From CAJBVG01 sp044337515 (lineage in GTDB: Bacteria > Bacteroidota > Bacteroidia > Sphingobacteriales > Sphingobacteriaceae), in assembly GCA_044337515.1 (NCBI GenBank), contig JBIINK010000008.1, positions 1-64,000 of the forward strand: DNA of 64,000 bases, given 5' to 3'. The notes under the pieces were generated by a model that was not told the origin of the DNA, made no database searches, and saw only the letters and a list, made by a program, of their open reading frames with translations. Below are positions 1 to 8,188 of the stretch, piece by piece; the first letter of the stretch is position 1; every line of letters begins with the position of its first letter. The position numbers and the translations under genes are program-made.

Positions 1-1
1 T

Positions 2-148
2 GAATTAACAAACGCATGGAACGCTGCATCAGAAGAGTTGTATAAAGCAACACAAGAAGCAGGCGCAGAAGGTGGAGCAGCAGACGCAGGTCAAGCAGCA
101 CCGTCGGATGATAATGTGCAAGATGTGAATTTTGAAGAAGTTAAGTAA
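2..148 (+). CDS. dnaK: Chaperone DnaK (Hsp70), C-terminal end only
   Basis: The window opens inside this gene; 48 codons and the stop are visible. The reading frame gives an acidic, Ala/Gly-rich tail beginning ELTNAWNAASEELYK and ending DVNFEEVK. This matches the variable C-terminal lid tail of DnaK, including the usual terminal D-V-x-F-E-E-V-K-type motif. DnaK is the ATP-dependent cytosolic Hsp70 that works with DnaJ and GrpE. The ATPase and substrate-binding domains lie outside the window, so the call rests on the tail alone. A rho-independent terminator follows about 60 nt downstream, consistent with this being the end of a transcription unit. Confidence 0.85.
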   Translation, partial: ELTNAWNAASEELYKATQEAGAEGGAADAGQAAPSDDNVQDVNFEEVK

Positions 149-199
149 ATGTGCAAATGTGCAGATGTGCAAATGCGTAAATGTGCAGATGCGTAAATA
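149..199. repeat. Octamer tandem array (GTGCAAAT family)
   Basis: Six or so consecutive 8-nt units: GTGCAAAT, GTGCAGAT, GTGCAAAT, GCGTAAAT, GTGCAGAT, GCGTAAAT. It starts immediately after the dnaK stop. The same family recurs near 7980, 16750, 18370, 56160 and 62475. Confidence 0.85.
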
Positions 200-207
200 A
201 TAGGAAG

Positions 208-235
208 AGCCTTGAAGAAATTCAGGGCTTTTTTT
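208..235 (+). terminator. Rho-independent terminator after dnaK
   Basis: Stem AGCCTTGAA pairs with TTCAGGGCT (one G-U pair) around a GAAA loop, followed by a run of seven T. It lies downstream of dnaK on the same strand. Confidence 0.85.
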
Positions 236-285
236 ATTAGTTTAAAGAATTGAGATGTTAGAATTGAGAAATTAACATATCTACT

Positions 286-315
286 TTCGAGTTACGAAAT
301 ACGAAATACGAGTTA
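286..315. repeat. Heptamer tandem array (ACGAAAT family)
   Basis: Units ACGAAAT, ACGAAAT, ACGAGTT and variants abut the 3' end of the lipocalin gene. Short and degenerate. Confidence 0.5.
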
Positions 316-825
316 CCTCTGTAGCGTTACCTGCAACTTCGCCAAATCAAACCCTTTCGCTTTTACACGTTCTAGGATGCCATCGTAAACGGCTTGGTCC
401 ATTTGCGGAGTTCGCGAGAGTATCCAAAGGTATTCGCGGTTCGGGTGGCCGACTACTGCGTAGGTGTAATTGCTATCTAAATCGATGATCCAATATTTCC
501 CTTTAAAGGGCCAAAAGAATTGTACCTCTAATTTTGCATTACCAGAATTTTCTACAACAAATGCTTTCCCTTTGATGCCCGATTTTTCCCCATTCACACT
601 ATCCTTGTTGCATGAATTTTCTACGATTACATAACCATCATTCGTTGCGGTGTACTCGGCAGTGGTGCAAGTACAACCCTTCTGAAATCGTTGTGGATAT
701 GAAGCGATTTCGAACCATTTACCAGCGTATCTTTTAATGTCTACACTCTTTACTGTTTCAAGCGGTTGATGCTTTGTAGAGCAACCGAACAGTGATGCGA
801 TTAAGATGATGAGTGCTTTTTTCAT
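313..825 (-). CDS. blc: Outer-membrane lipoprotein lipocalin (Blc-like)
   Basis: A 170-residue lipoprotein with signal peptide and lipobox LFGC (Cys15), so it is predicted to be lipid-anchored. The mature part is a single lipocalin domain: the family GxW motif appears as GKWFEIA near residue 36. Later conserved strands read YWIIDLD, YAVVG and YLWILSRTP, and a C-terminal helix follows. The length matches bacterial Blc. Bacterial lipocalins bind fatty acids or lysophospholipids and are linked to envelope stress. Function in this organism is inferred from family. The gene stands alone; upstream (to the right) is a long repeat-filled gap. A near-consensus -7 element (TATCTTTA on the minus strand) sits about 25 nt before the start. 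Confidence 0.9.
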   Translation of the reverse strand: MKKALIILIASLFGCSTKHQPLETVKSVDIKRYAGKWFEIASYPQRFQKGCTCTTAEYTATNDGYVIVENSCNKDSVNGEKSGIKGKAFVVENSGNAKLEVQFFWPFKGKYWIIDLDSNYTYAVVGHPNREYLWILSRTPQMDQAVYDGILERVKAKGFDLAKLQVTLQR

Positions 826-855
826 GGCTTGTTTTTCTTAAAGATAACCTTTTTT

Positions 856-1010
856 GAATTAGGAATTAGGAATTATGAATTAGGAATTAGGAATTATGAG
901 TTGCCTGCCTCGGCGTAAGACGAGGTGAATTGTGAGTTATGAATTATGAATTATGAGTTTTAATACATAGTACATAGTACTTTTTACATAATACCTAATA
1001 CATCATTTCA
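856..1010. repeat. Composite intergenic repeat: heptamer arrays around a CCTCG/CGAGG palindrome
   Basis: Tandem GAATTAG/GAATTAT heptamers (856-898) are interrupted by a palindromic element at 903-926 with arms CCTCG (908-912) and CGAGG (921-925). The array resumes as GAATTAT/GAGTTAT units, followed by TACATAGTA and AATACCT type units to about 1010. Confidence 0.75.
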
Positions 1011-1029
1011 AGCAATAATTTAGTAGTGA

Positions 1030-1191
1030 AAACAATTAGCTAAAAAGTATATAATTATTTACAATGCACAAGGTAAAGTAATGATGAACTTCAAAGCGGA
1101 GAATAATGTCCCAATTGATTTGAGTTTATTAGACAGTGGAGTTTACTTGCTGAAAGTTGGGCAGGTAGTGAAGAGGGTAGTGAAGTTGTAG
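1030..1191 (+). pseudogene. Orphan fragment of a T9SS type A sorting domain
   Basis: An open frame starts right after a stop at 1027-1029 and ends at TAG 1189-1191. It translates to about 53 residues, including IIIYNAQGKVMM, VPIDLSLLDSGVYLLKVG and a basic end VVKRVVKL. This is the layout of a T9SS C-terminal domain: a Y-N-xx-G-K-V strand, then L-xx-G-V-Y-xx-K-V, then a short basic tail. The cargo portion and the PNP motif upstream are missing, so this looks like the 3' remnant of a deleted secreted-protein gene. An internal ATG (1081 or 1084) could still give a 36-residue peptide, but nothing suggests it is translated. Confidence 0.7.
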
Positions 1192-1230
1192 TCTGTAACA
1201 TTTGTTCCATTCTTCCCCCTTACATCTCCT

Positions 1231-1238
1231 TATCTTTG
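1231..1238 (+). promoter_or_regulatory. -7 promoter element for the thioredoxin operon
   Basis: TATCTTTG matches the Bacteroidota consensus TAnnTTTG exactly and lies 19 nt before the ATG at 1258. No good -33 TTTG at the expected spacing was seen. Confidence 0.7.
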
Positions 1239-1257
1239 TATTTAAATACAAAATAAG

Positions 1258-1560
1258 ATGTCAGATAAATTTTCAGAAATAATTAAAAGTGACACGCCAA
1301 CTTTGGTGGATTTCTTCGCAGAATGGTGTGGTCCGTGTAAAACGATGAAGCCTATTTTAGAAGAGTTGAAGAAAGAGATGGGTGAGCAGGTGAAGGTATT
1401 AAAGATTGATGTTGATCATAATCCTCAAATTTCACAAGTTTTTCAAATACAAAGTGTGCCTACTTTAATCTTGTTTAAAAGTGGTACTATTGTATGGAGG
1501 CAAGCGGGTGTGGTGATGCTTCCGGAATTAAAGCGAGTAATCGAAACTTCATCAAAATAA
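1258..1560 (+). CDS. trxA: Thioredoxin
   Basis: A 100-residue cytosolic thioredoxin with no signal peptide. The redox-active WCGPC motif has Cys24 and Cys27, and the cis-proline lies in SVPTL (Pro68). The pattern DFFAEWCGPCK is standard for TrxA-type disulfide reductases. The protein is slightly shorter than E. coli TrxA (about 108 residues) but contains the complete fold. The start is fixed by a TAnnTTTG promoter 19 nt upstream. Only one base separates it from the methyltransferase gene, so the two are probably co-transcribed. A general disulfide-reducing role is inferred from the family. Confidence 0.95.
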   Translation: MSDKFSEIIKSDTPTLVDFFAEWCGPCKTMKPILEELKKEMGEQVKVLKIDVDHNPQISQVFQIQSVPTLILFKSGTIVWRQAGVVMLPELKRVIETSSK

Positions 1561-1561
1561 T

Positions 1562-2176
1562 ATGAAAGACAAATGGAATGAGCGTTACGCCAATGAAGCG
1601 TATGCATACGGTGAACAAGCCAACGAATATTTAAAGCAGTGCCTAATTCAATTCTCTCCAGGTAAGGTATTATTCCCTGCCGAGGGTGAAGGTCGTAATG
1701 CGGTATTTGCAGCGCAAATGGGCTGGGATGTTTCCGCATTTGATATTAGTGATGAAGGGCAGAAGAAAGCAATGAAATTAGCGGAGAAAAAAAATGTGAG
1801 TATAAATTACCAAGTAGGTGATTTTAAAAATATGAATTTTCAGAAGGGTGAGTTTGATGCAATCGCATTAATCTATGCTCATTTCCCAGCAGCAGTAAAA
1901 TCAGCTATTCACAAAGATTTAGCAGAGTATTTAAAAGTTGGTGGCTTAATTATATTCGAAGCGTTTGGAAAAAATAATCTCGAACTTAAAAAACTAGATC
2001 CTGCGATTGGTGGTCCGGATGATATTGATATGTTATTTTCGATGAACGAGCTGATTGCCGATTTTCCGAACTTTCAAATTATACAACTACAAGAAGTAGA
2101 AGTGCAATTGCAAGAAGGCTTATACCATAATGGTATAGGAAGTGTAGTTAGATTTGTAGGAAGAAAAGAATCTTAA
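1562..2176 (+). CDS. Class I SAM-dependent methyltransferase
   Basis: A 204-residue cytosolic methyltransferase. The N-terminus MKDKWNERYANEAYAYGEQAN matches the TehB/thiopurine-methyltransferase-like group. Motif I is FPAEGEGRNAVFAAQ, near residue 40, followed by the acidic ribose-binding strand VSAFDIS. A mid-domain DAIALIYAHF strand corresponds to motif IV. The substrate cannot be read from sequence; proteins of this group are often auto-annotated as tellurite-resistance TehB. It follows thioredoxin by one base, and the next gene converges with zero spacing. Confidence 0.85.
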   Translation: MKDKWNERYANEAYAYGEQANEYLKQCLIQFSPGKVLFPAEGEGRNAVFAAQMGWDVSAFDISDEGQKKAMKLAEKKNVSINYQVGDFKNMNFQKGEFDAIALIYAHFPAAVKSAIHKDLAEYLKVGGLIIFEAFGKNNLELKKLDPAIGGPDDIDMLFSMNELIADFPNFQIIQLQEVEVQLQEGLYHNGIGSVVRFVGRKES

Positions 2177-2878
2177 TTAAAAACGTTTCGGACATTTACG
2201 TGCAGTACGAAATGCATTGTGCCCAGTTTTTTCTAAAGGTAAAGTGATAAACATACCTGCAGATGCAAATGGTGTGTTTAAATCAACATGCGATATTCCT
2301 TTGTCTTTCAATGCATCAACACTTTGAACGTATTGTACAGAACCTCCTATGGCGAAATCGGTGCTAATATGAAGTTTACCACTTAAGCCAATCATAACTA
2401 ATTGATCTGATTTGCTAGTGCTGATGTCTTGTTTCAAATCATTTTGATAAACTTCTTTGTATTGCATCCATCCAAATCCAATACTAGGATGTAAACTGAT
2501 GTATTTACCAAGCATGTAATAGTATTGAGCATTGATGCTTAATGTACGGTTCTTATGTACGTGGAAATAATTATTGGTAGCAATTGTATTGTTTTTTAAT
2601 ATACCATAGCGATCTAATGTGCTCATGGCAGCGAATTCAAAACTCACTCTTTTGTTGATTCTTCTGTTTAGGGTAATTCTATAACCTAAATCTAGAAACT
2701 TTTGCTTAGAGAAATCAATTGATGAAACTAAAGTTCTTCTTAATATGCCTGTTTCTACACCAATTGTAATTGACTTTAAATTTCTAGGCTTATTGAAGTA
2801 AAATTTGCTCGATTGAGCAGTACCAATCATTGGTAAAACCAATGCTGCTAATACTAAAATGATACTAAATTTTTTCAT
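2177..2878 (-). CDS. Outer-membrane beta-barrel protein, function unknown
   Basis: A 233-residue protein with a Sec signal peptide (MKKFSIILVLAALVLPMIGTA, cleavage near Ala-Gln). The rest has alternating hydrophobic strands with aromatic girdles (e.g. SLHPSIGFGWMQY, FAIGGSVQYVQS) typical of small 8-10-stranded outer-membrane barrels. No catalytic motif is visible. The C-terminal extension (HNAFRTARKCPKRF) is basic and does not look like a barrel end, which is odd. It is convergent with the upstream methyltransferase gene and their stops are adjacent. Function unknown. Confidence 0.7.
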   Translation of the reverse strand: MKKFSIILVLAALVLPMIGTAQSSKFYFNKPRNLKSITIGVETGILRRTLVSSIDFSKQKFLDLGYRITLNRRINKRVSFEFAAMSTLDRYGILKNNTIATNNYFHVHKNRTLSINAQYYYMLGKYISLHPSIGFGWMQYKEVYQNDLKQDISTSKSDQLVMIGLSGKLHISTDFAIGGSVQYVQSVDALKDKGISHVDLNTPFASAGMFITLPLEKTGHNAFRTARKCPKRF

Positions 2879-3060
2879 TGTTATTTATTTTAAAAAGCTA
2901 AATCCCTCTGCATTACTCATTTAAGTACTTTCATCCCAAATAAGGACTTACCTAATGCATTTTGGAAAACTCATTCCACTTGGATACGGCTAAAAAGTGC
3001 TTTTGGTTACATTTAAAAGCATTTTTATTCTTTTTGCTGTTTCCTGGATAGATTATATTG

Positions 3061-3148
3061 CCAAAAGTGTTCCGTTTTGGCATGAGGGGAGATAATATCA
3101 GATATGACATAAAAAAAGCCGTCCGGACTTATCGTCTCGAACGGCTTT
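3061..3148 (-). terminator. Rho-independent terminator after the M42-M13 operon
   Basis: Arms AAAGCCGT (3115-3122) and ACGGCTTT (3141-3148) form a hairpin. Read on the minus strand it is followed by a run of seven T (plus-strand A at 3111-3117). A second small hairpin, CCAAAA (3061-3066) with TTTTGG (3075-3080), lies just beyond. No gene was found between 2879 and 3171. Confidence 0.75.
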
Positions 3149-3171
3149 CGAATAATATTTTTTACTGGGTA

Positions 3172-5199
3172 TTACCAGATCTTCACTATAGCAGATTCTG
3201 CTCTGTGCATTTTATCTCCAGCTTTAACACCAAAGGCATTATGGAATTCTGGCATATTCGCCACCACTCCATTTACTCTGAATTCAGATGGAGAGTGTAC
3301 ATCGCTCATTACGCGTTGTTCAAGTGACTCTTTAGTATAGTTCACCATCCATGCATAAGCATAGCCTAAGAAGAAACGTTGGTCAGGTGTGTATCCTCCA
3401 ATTTTTTCGGTTGATTGTCCTTGCTTCGTTTTTTTGAATGCTTCATAACCCATTACTAATCCACCAAGGTCTGCAATGTTTTCGCCTTGTGTAGCTTCTC
3501 CATTGATGTGCAAATTATTTAATACGGTGTATTGACTGTATTGCTCCACAATCATTTTTGTTTTTGCTACGAATTTCTCACGGTCTTCTTTCGTCCACCA
3601 ATCGCGTAGGTTACCAGTTTCATCATATAAACTTCCTTGGTCATCAAAACCATGAGTTAATTCGTGTCCGAATGTAGAACCACCAATGATGCCATATAAA
3701 ACAGCGTCATCTGGCATACGACCTTCGAAACCGGGTACGATGATGTTACATGCCGGTACACATATTTCGTTGAATGTAGGGTCATAATATGCGTTGTACA
3801 TTTGAGGAGTCATTCCCCATTCCGATTTATCAACAGGTTTTCCGTATTTGCTAATCATATCATTGAATTGCCATACTCGTACCGACATTGAATTTTTTGC
3901 ATAGCTAGTTCTATCAATGTTGATACTCGACATGTCTTTCCACTTATCTGGGTATCCAACTTTCATATTTACTTTCGCCAGTTTAGAAAGTGCTTCCTCT
4001 TTTGTGGTAGCACTCATCCAGTCTAACTGCTTAATGTGCTCAGCATAAACGGTACGAATGTTTTCTCCAATTTCTAAAAGTTTTTCTTTGGTTCCTTCTG
4101 GTAAATATTCTTTCACATAGATTTGTCCGATAAGTTCTCCTAATGAACCATCTGTATCTTCTACAATCCTTTCCCAGCGTGGCTTTTGAGCTTTTCTGCC
4201 CGACAATACTTTTCCAAAGAAGTTGAAGTTTTCTATATCAAGATTCTTAGTTAATTTATCGGAATACGAACTAATTAAATTCCATTGTAAATATAATTTC
4301 CAATCGGCTAAAGAATTTGTCATCAAAGCACTTTCTAATGCAGTGAAAAATTCAGGTTGCCCAATAATCACACTATCGATGTTATTTAATTGATAAGTGG
4401 ATAATATTGTAGCCGTATTTAAAACGGTAAATCGATTGGTGAATGTACGTACAGAAACTTTATTGTAATTTTTGTACGGATCTCTTGTGTCTTCTAGTTT
4501 TCTGCTCGCTTGAGCTAATGATTTTTCAATAGCAAAAACTTTAACACCTGCATCTTTACTTGATGTTAGTTTTGCTAAGCTTAACATGTTTTGAATATGC
4601 TTAACATATTCAGTTCTGATTTTTGGATTTTCTCCTTCATTGCTGAAATAATATTCTCTATCGGGTAATCCAATACCACCTTGATAAAAGAATGCAGCAT
4701 ATGCACTTGAATTTTTATCATCTATACCCACACGAAAATTAAATAATGGGGAACAACCTACTACATGTAGTTTAGCCGCCGCACTTGTAATTTCCATTGG
4801 AGATGTAATCGCATTAATCATATCGAGTTGTTCTTTCAATGCAGAAAGTCCATTCTTTTCAATGGTATTCGTATCTAATCCAGCAGCATAGTAGTCGCCA
4901 ATCATTTGTTCTTTACTACCTTTCTCTGCGTTTGTTAGTGCTGCCGATTTTTCGCAAACCTGACGAACTTGAGAGTTAATAGTATCTTGAATAGTTCGGA
5001 AAATACCTACACTGTTTTTTGTTCCAGGAATTGGATTCTCTGTAAACCAACGATTATTAGCATACAAAAAGAAATTTTCTCCCGGTGAAATGGCAGAATC
5101 GATATGACTCACTAAGGGGTCAATTTGACTTGATTGGGGAGTAATGCTGCACGCAGATAGTGCAACCGTACTGAATAGCAATAAGGTTTTTTTTATCAT
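3172..5199 (-). CDS. pepO: M13 family zinc endopeptidase, lipoprotein (neprilysin/PepO-like)
   Basis: A 675-residue lipoprotein; the signal peptide ends in a lipobox with Cys17 (VALSAC). The N-terminal M13 domain covers roughly residues 40-440 and the catalytic domain the remainder. The zinc motif HELTH is at residues 512-516. The second motif GENIADLGG supplies the third zinc ligand (Glu573) and Asp577. The conserved NAYYDP segment and the C-terminal RVNGVVANMPEF are also present, so the enzyme should be active. M13 peptidases cleave peptides on the hydrophobic N-terminal side of the scissile bond. It lies 16 nt downstream of the M42 peptidase gene, suggesting a two-gene peptide-degradation operon that ends at the terminator near 3111-3148. 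Confidence 0.93.
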   Translation of the reverse strand: MIKKTLLLFSTVALSACSITPQSSQIDPLVSHIDSAISPGENFFLYANNRWFTENPIPGTKNSVGIFRTIQDTINSQVRQVCEKSAALTNAEKGSKEQMIGDYYAAGLDTNTIEKNGLSALKEQLDMINAITSPMEITSAAAKLHVVGCSPLFNFRVGIDDKNSSAYAAFFYQGGIGLPDREYYFSNEGENPKIRTEYVKHIQNMLSLAKLTSSKDAGVKVFAIEKSLAQASRKLEDTRDPYKNYNKVSVRTFTNRFTVLNTATILSTYQLNNIDSVIIGQPEFFTALESALMTNSLADWKLYLQWNLISSYSDKLTKNLDIENFNFFGKVLSGRKAQKPRWERIVEDTDGSLGELIGQIYVKEYLPEGTKEKLLEIGENIRTVYAEHIKQLDWMSATTKEEALSKLAKVNMKVGYPDKWKDMSSINIDRTSYAKNSMSVRVWQFNDMISKYGKPVDKSEWGMTPQMYNAYYDPTFNEICVPACNIIVPGFEGRMPDDAVLYGIIGGSTFGHELTHGFDDQGSLYDETGNLRDWWTKEDREKFVAKTKMIVEQYSQYTVLNNLHINGEATQGENIADLGGLVMGYEAFKKTKQGQSTEKIGGYTPDQRFFLGYAYAWMVNYTKESLEQRVMSDVHSPSEFRVNGVVANMPEFHNAFGVKAGDKMHRAESAIVKIW

Positions 5200-5215
5200 A
5201 GGTATAGTACAATTC

Positions 5216-6325
5216 TTATTTCATGTATTTGAAATCTTGTCCGTTTTTTATGACAAGTAATGTTTCGTAAATTAACTTGATTACATTTTCCACGTCGTCT
5301 TTGTGAACCATTTCTACAGTAGTATGCATGTAGCGCAATGGTAATGAAATAAGGGCAGAAACCACTCCATCATTCGAGTACGCAAAAGCATCGGTATCTG
5401 TTCCGGTAGAACGAGATGAAGCTTGACGTTGGAATGGAATTTTATTTTTATCGGCTGTATTAATAATTAATTTATTCAAATTCATTTGTACCGCAGGAGC
5501 ATAAGATACTACTGGTCCACGTCCGCAAGCTAAATCACCTTGAGTAATTTTGCTAATCATTGGTGTAGTGGTATCGTGCGTTACATCGGTTACAATGGCT
5601 ACTTGCGGTTTGATTTTATTAGCAATCATTTCGGCACCACGTAAGCCAATTTCTTCTTGTACAGAATTTACAATATATAATCCAAATGGAAGTTTCTTTT
5701 TGTTTTCTTTTAATAAACGAGCTACTTCAGCTATCATGAATCCACCGGCACGGTTATCTAATGCTCTACCTACATAATAACGATCATTCAACTGCATAAA
5801 TTCATCTTCGAAAGTTACTACACAACCTACGTGTATTCCTTTTTTCTCTACTTCTTCTTTTGTAACGCAACCAATATCAATGAATAGATTTTTTAATGAT
5901 GGGGTTTCTTCTTTCTCACCACTACGGGTATGTATAGCTGGCCATCCAAAAACACCTTTTACTATTCCTTTATCCGTATGAATGTTTACACGCATCGAAG
6001 GAGCAATAAGATGATCGGAACCTCCATTGCGAATCACGTAAATTAATCCGTCGCTCGTAATGTAATTCACATACCAAGAAATTTCATCGGCATGCGCTTC
6101 AATCACTACTTTGTATTCTGCTTTCGGATTAATAATACCTACAGCAGTTCCGTAATTGTCGACATATGTTTCATCAACATACGGACGAATATAATCTAAC
6201 CATAATTTTTGTCCCGAAATCTCGAAAGAAGTAGGAGCCGCATTATTAATATATTTTTCAAAAAAAGTAATCGAATTTTTATTCGTTACTGCTTTTACTT
6301 TTGGGGTACTGGTTTTTTTAGCCAT
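5216..6325 (-). CDS. M42 family metallopeptidase (glutamyl aminopeptidase/deblocking aminopeptidase-like)
   Basis: A 369-residue cytosolic di-metal aminopeptidase with no signal peptide. Visible M42 motifs are EAHADEISW (metal ligands His78 and Asp80), RALDNRAGG (bridging Asp), VNSVQEEIGLRGAE (catalytic Glu pair), IVTDVTHDTT (metal Asp) and YMHTTVEM (last His ligand). Family members form large tetrahedral complexes that trim peptides from the N-terminus. A Lys-rich N-terminal leader (MAKKTSTPKVKAVTNK) precedes the domain and could be an extension. It is upstream of, and probably co-transcribed with, the M13 peptidase gene. Upstream lies an inverted heptamer array, not a clear promoter. Confidence 0.92.
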   Translation of the reverse strand: MAKKTSTPKVKAVTNKNSITFFEKYINNAAPTSFEISGQKLWLDYIRPYVDETYVDNYGTAVGIINPKAEYKVVIEAHADEISWYVNYITSDGLIYVIRNGGSDHLIAPSMRVNIHTDKGIVKGVFGWPAIHTRSGEKEETPSLKNLFIDIGCVTKEEVEKKGIHVGCVVTFEDEFMQLNDRYYVGRALDNRAGGFMIAEVARLLKENKKKLPFGLYIVNSVQEEIGLRGAEMIANKIKPQVAIVTDVTHDTTTPMISKITQGDLACGRGPVVSYAPAVQMNLNKLIINTADKNKIPFQRQASSRSTGTDTDAFAYSNDGVVSALISLPLRYMHTTVEMVHKDDVENVIKLIYETLLVIKNGQDFKYMK

Positions 6326-6331
6326 TTTTCT

Positions 6332-6418
6332 GAGTAGTGAGTAGTGAGTATTGGGTAGTGAGATGTAATGAATAGTAAGTTTTTTTTCTCACTACTCATT
6401 ACACATTACTCACTACTA
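6332..6418. repeat. Inverted heptamer arrays (GTAGTGA family), 31-nt arms
   Basis: The left arm 6332-6362 and right arm 6388-6418 are tandem 7-nt units (GTAGTGA, GTATTGG, GTAATGA). They are complementary at about 26 of 31 positions, with a 25-nt T-rich loop. The right arm overlaps the stop codon of the carboxylase gene, so the hairpin would form at the 3' end of that mRNA. Confidence 0.8.
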
Positions 6419-7960
6419 AAGGGGAATATTTCCGTGTTTCTTCTTCGGATTATTTTTAACCTTATTCTCTAGCATTTTAAATGCTTTAATTAATTTTTCT
6501 CTAGTTTGAGCTGGATCAATTACTTCATCAATAAAGCCACGTTCTGCAGCGCGATAAGGGTTAGCGAACATGTCTGAATATTGTTTTTCTTTTTCCAACC
6601 ACTTCGCTTCTTTATCAGATGCCTCGTTGATTTCTTTTTTGAAAATAATTTCAGCAGCACCTTTAGCGCCCATTACTGCAATCTCTGCACTTGGCCAAGC
6701 ATAGTTCATGTCGGCACCAATGTGTTTAGAGTTCATTACATCATATGCACCACCATAAGCTTTACGAGTAATTACTGTAATGCGAGGAACGGTTGCTTCC
6801 GAGAATGCGTATAATAATTTTGCACCATTCGTAATAATTGCATTCCACTCTTGGTCGGTACCCGGTAAAAATCCAGGAACATCTTCGAACACTAACAAAG
6901 GAATATTGAAGCAATCGCAGAAGCGAACAAAACGTGCTGCTTTTGTCGATGCATTATTATCTAATACACCAGCAAGGAACATTGGTTGGTTAGCAACGAT
7001 GCCAATACTTTTACCAGCAAGGCGAGCAAAGCCTACTACAATGTTTTCAGCGAAATTTTTATGTACTTCTAAGAAGGTATTTTCATCGATGGTTGCAGCA
7101 ATCACTTCACGGATATCGTAAGGTTGATTGGCGTTCGCAGGGATAATGGTATTTAGTACTTCACGTACTTCAGAACCATTATTATCATATGCTAATGCAG
7201 GAGCACGGTCTTCACAATTTTGAGGCATATAGCTCAATAATTGTTTGATGTTGGTTATGCATTCAATCTCGTTTGCACAAGAGAAATGCGTAACTCCCGA
7301 TTTTGTAGAGTGCGTACTGGCACCACCTAATTCTTCAGAACTTACTTCTTCGTGAGTAACGGTTTTTACTACGTTCGGACCAGTTACAAACATGTACGAA
7401 GTATTTTCGACCATTAGAATAAAATCGGTAATGGCAGGAGAGTACACCGCACCACCAGCACATGGACCCATGATTGCGGATAGTTGTGGAATTACTCCAG
7501 AAGCCATGGTATTTCTATAAAAAATATCAGCGTATCCACCTAATGATACTACGCCTTCTTGAATACGAGCACCACCAGAATCGTTTAGTCCGATAACCGG
7601 AGCACCATTCTGCATGGCAAGGTCCATTATTTTGCAAATCTTTTCCGCATGTGTTTCCGAAAGTGATCCACCGAAAACGGTAAAGTCTTGAGAGAACACA
7701 TAAACTAAACGACCGTTCACCGTTCCGTAACCCGTTACCACACCATCACCTAGGTATAGCTCGTTTTCTAATCCGAAATCCTTAGAACGATGCGTGACTA
7801 ACATTCCTATTTCTTCGAAGCTGCCTTCATCCATTAGGAAGTGTATACGTTCGCGGGCAGTTAATTTGCCCTTTTTATGTTGTGAATCTATTCGAGCCTG
7901 ACCACCGCCAAGCAGTGCTTCTTCGCGCTTTTTGTTTAGTGCTGTAATTTTGGAATCCAT
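6416..7960 (-). CDS. Acyl-CoA carboxylase carboxyltransferase (beta) subunit, propionyl-/methylmalonyl-CoA type
   Basis: A 514-residue biotin-dependent carboxyltransferase subunit. The start chosen is MDSKITALNKKREEALLGGG at 7960. An in-frame ATG at 7996 lies inside the upstream octamer repeat and adds a non-conserved stretch. Two crotonase-like halves are visible. Landmarks are KGKLTARERI, YGTVNGRLVYVFSQDFTVFGGSLSE, GLNDSGGARIQEGV, FVTGPNVVKTV, EDVPGFLPGTDQE and TRKAYGGAYDVM. Length and motifs match propionyl-CoA carboxylase beta and the methylmalonyl-CoA decarboxylase alpha subunit; sequence alone does not separate these. The partner biotin carboxylase/carrier genes are not adjacent. Cytosolic. 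Confidence 0.92.
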   Translation of the reverse strand: MDSKITALNKKREEALLGGGQARIDSQHKKGKLTARERIHFLMDEGSFEEIGMLVTHRSKDFGLENELYLGDGVVTGYGTVNGRLVYVFSQDFTVFGGSLSETHAEKICKIMDLAMQNGAPVIGLNDSGGARIQEGVVSLGGYADIFYRNTMASGVIPQLSAIMGPCAGGAVYSPAITDFILMVENTSYMFVTGPNVVKTVTHEEVSSEELGGASTHSTKSGVTHFSCANEIECITNIKQLLSYMPQNCEDRAPALAYDNNGSEVREVLNTIIPANANQPYDIREVIAATIDENTFLEVHKNFAENIVVGFARLAGKSIGIVANQPMFLAGVLDNNASTKAARFVRFCDCFNIPLLVFEDVPGFLPGTDQEWNAIITNGAKLLYAFSEATVPRITVITRKAYGGAYDVMNSKHIGADMNYAWPSAEIAVMGAKGAAEIIFKKEINEASDKEAKWLEKEKQYSDMFANPYRAAERGFIDEVIDPAQTREKLIKAFKMLENKVKNNPKKKHGNIPL

Positions 7961-7979
7961 GGAGCTAAAATACCTAAAA

Positions 7980-8016
7980 AATGTGAAGATGTGCAAATGT
8001 GCAGATGTGCAAATGT
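7980..8016. repeat. Octamer tandem array (GTGCAAAT family)
   Basis: Units GTGAAGAT, GTGCAAAT, GTGCAGAT, GTGCAAAT lie just upstream of the carboxylase start on the opposite strand. Confidence 0.75.
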
Positions 8017-8030
8017 ATTAAGTAGTGAGT

Positions 8031-8132
8031 GTTCGTCGAAGCGTCCTCGCTTCGACAATAATAATAGCCTCACCCTAAATCCCTCTCCAAAGGAGAGGGA
8101 CTATACGAACACACGAGGACGCTCCGACGAAC
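8031..8132. repeat. REP-like palindromes plus a CCCTCTCC/GGAGAGGG palindrome
   Basis: A complete REP-like hairpin at 8035-8056 has arms GTCGAAGCG and CGCTTCGAC with loop TCCT, preceded by GTTC. A second palindrome at 8081-8100 has arms CCCTCTCC and GGAGAGGG. A truncated REP 3' half (GAGGACGCTCCGACGAAC) is at 8113-8131. Related elements are near 45230-45380 and 50088-50153; the CCCTCTCC element recurs at 18303-18338. Confidence 0.85.
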
Positions 8133-8151
8133 ACAAACAAAAGCAAAACAT

Positions 8152-8182
8152 TTTGACCATTCCGACGTTATCGCTATGTTTG
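8152..8182 (+). promoter_or_regulatory. Full Bacteroidota promoter (-33 TTTG, -7 TATGTTTG)
   Basis: TTTG at 8152-8155, a 19-nt spacer, and TATGTTTG at 8175-8182 match the phylum consensus at both elements and spacing. The predicted start of transcription falls within a few bases of the ATG at 8189, so the mRNA would be leaderless or nearly so. Confidence 0.7.
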
Positions 8183-8188
8183 CAAATA

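Noticed and set aside
3058..3327. Plus-strand ORF at the M13 peptidase 3' end
   Set aside because: Antisense to the peptidase and runs through the terminator hairpin; no supporting features.
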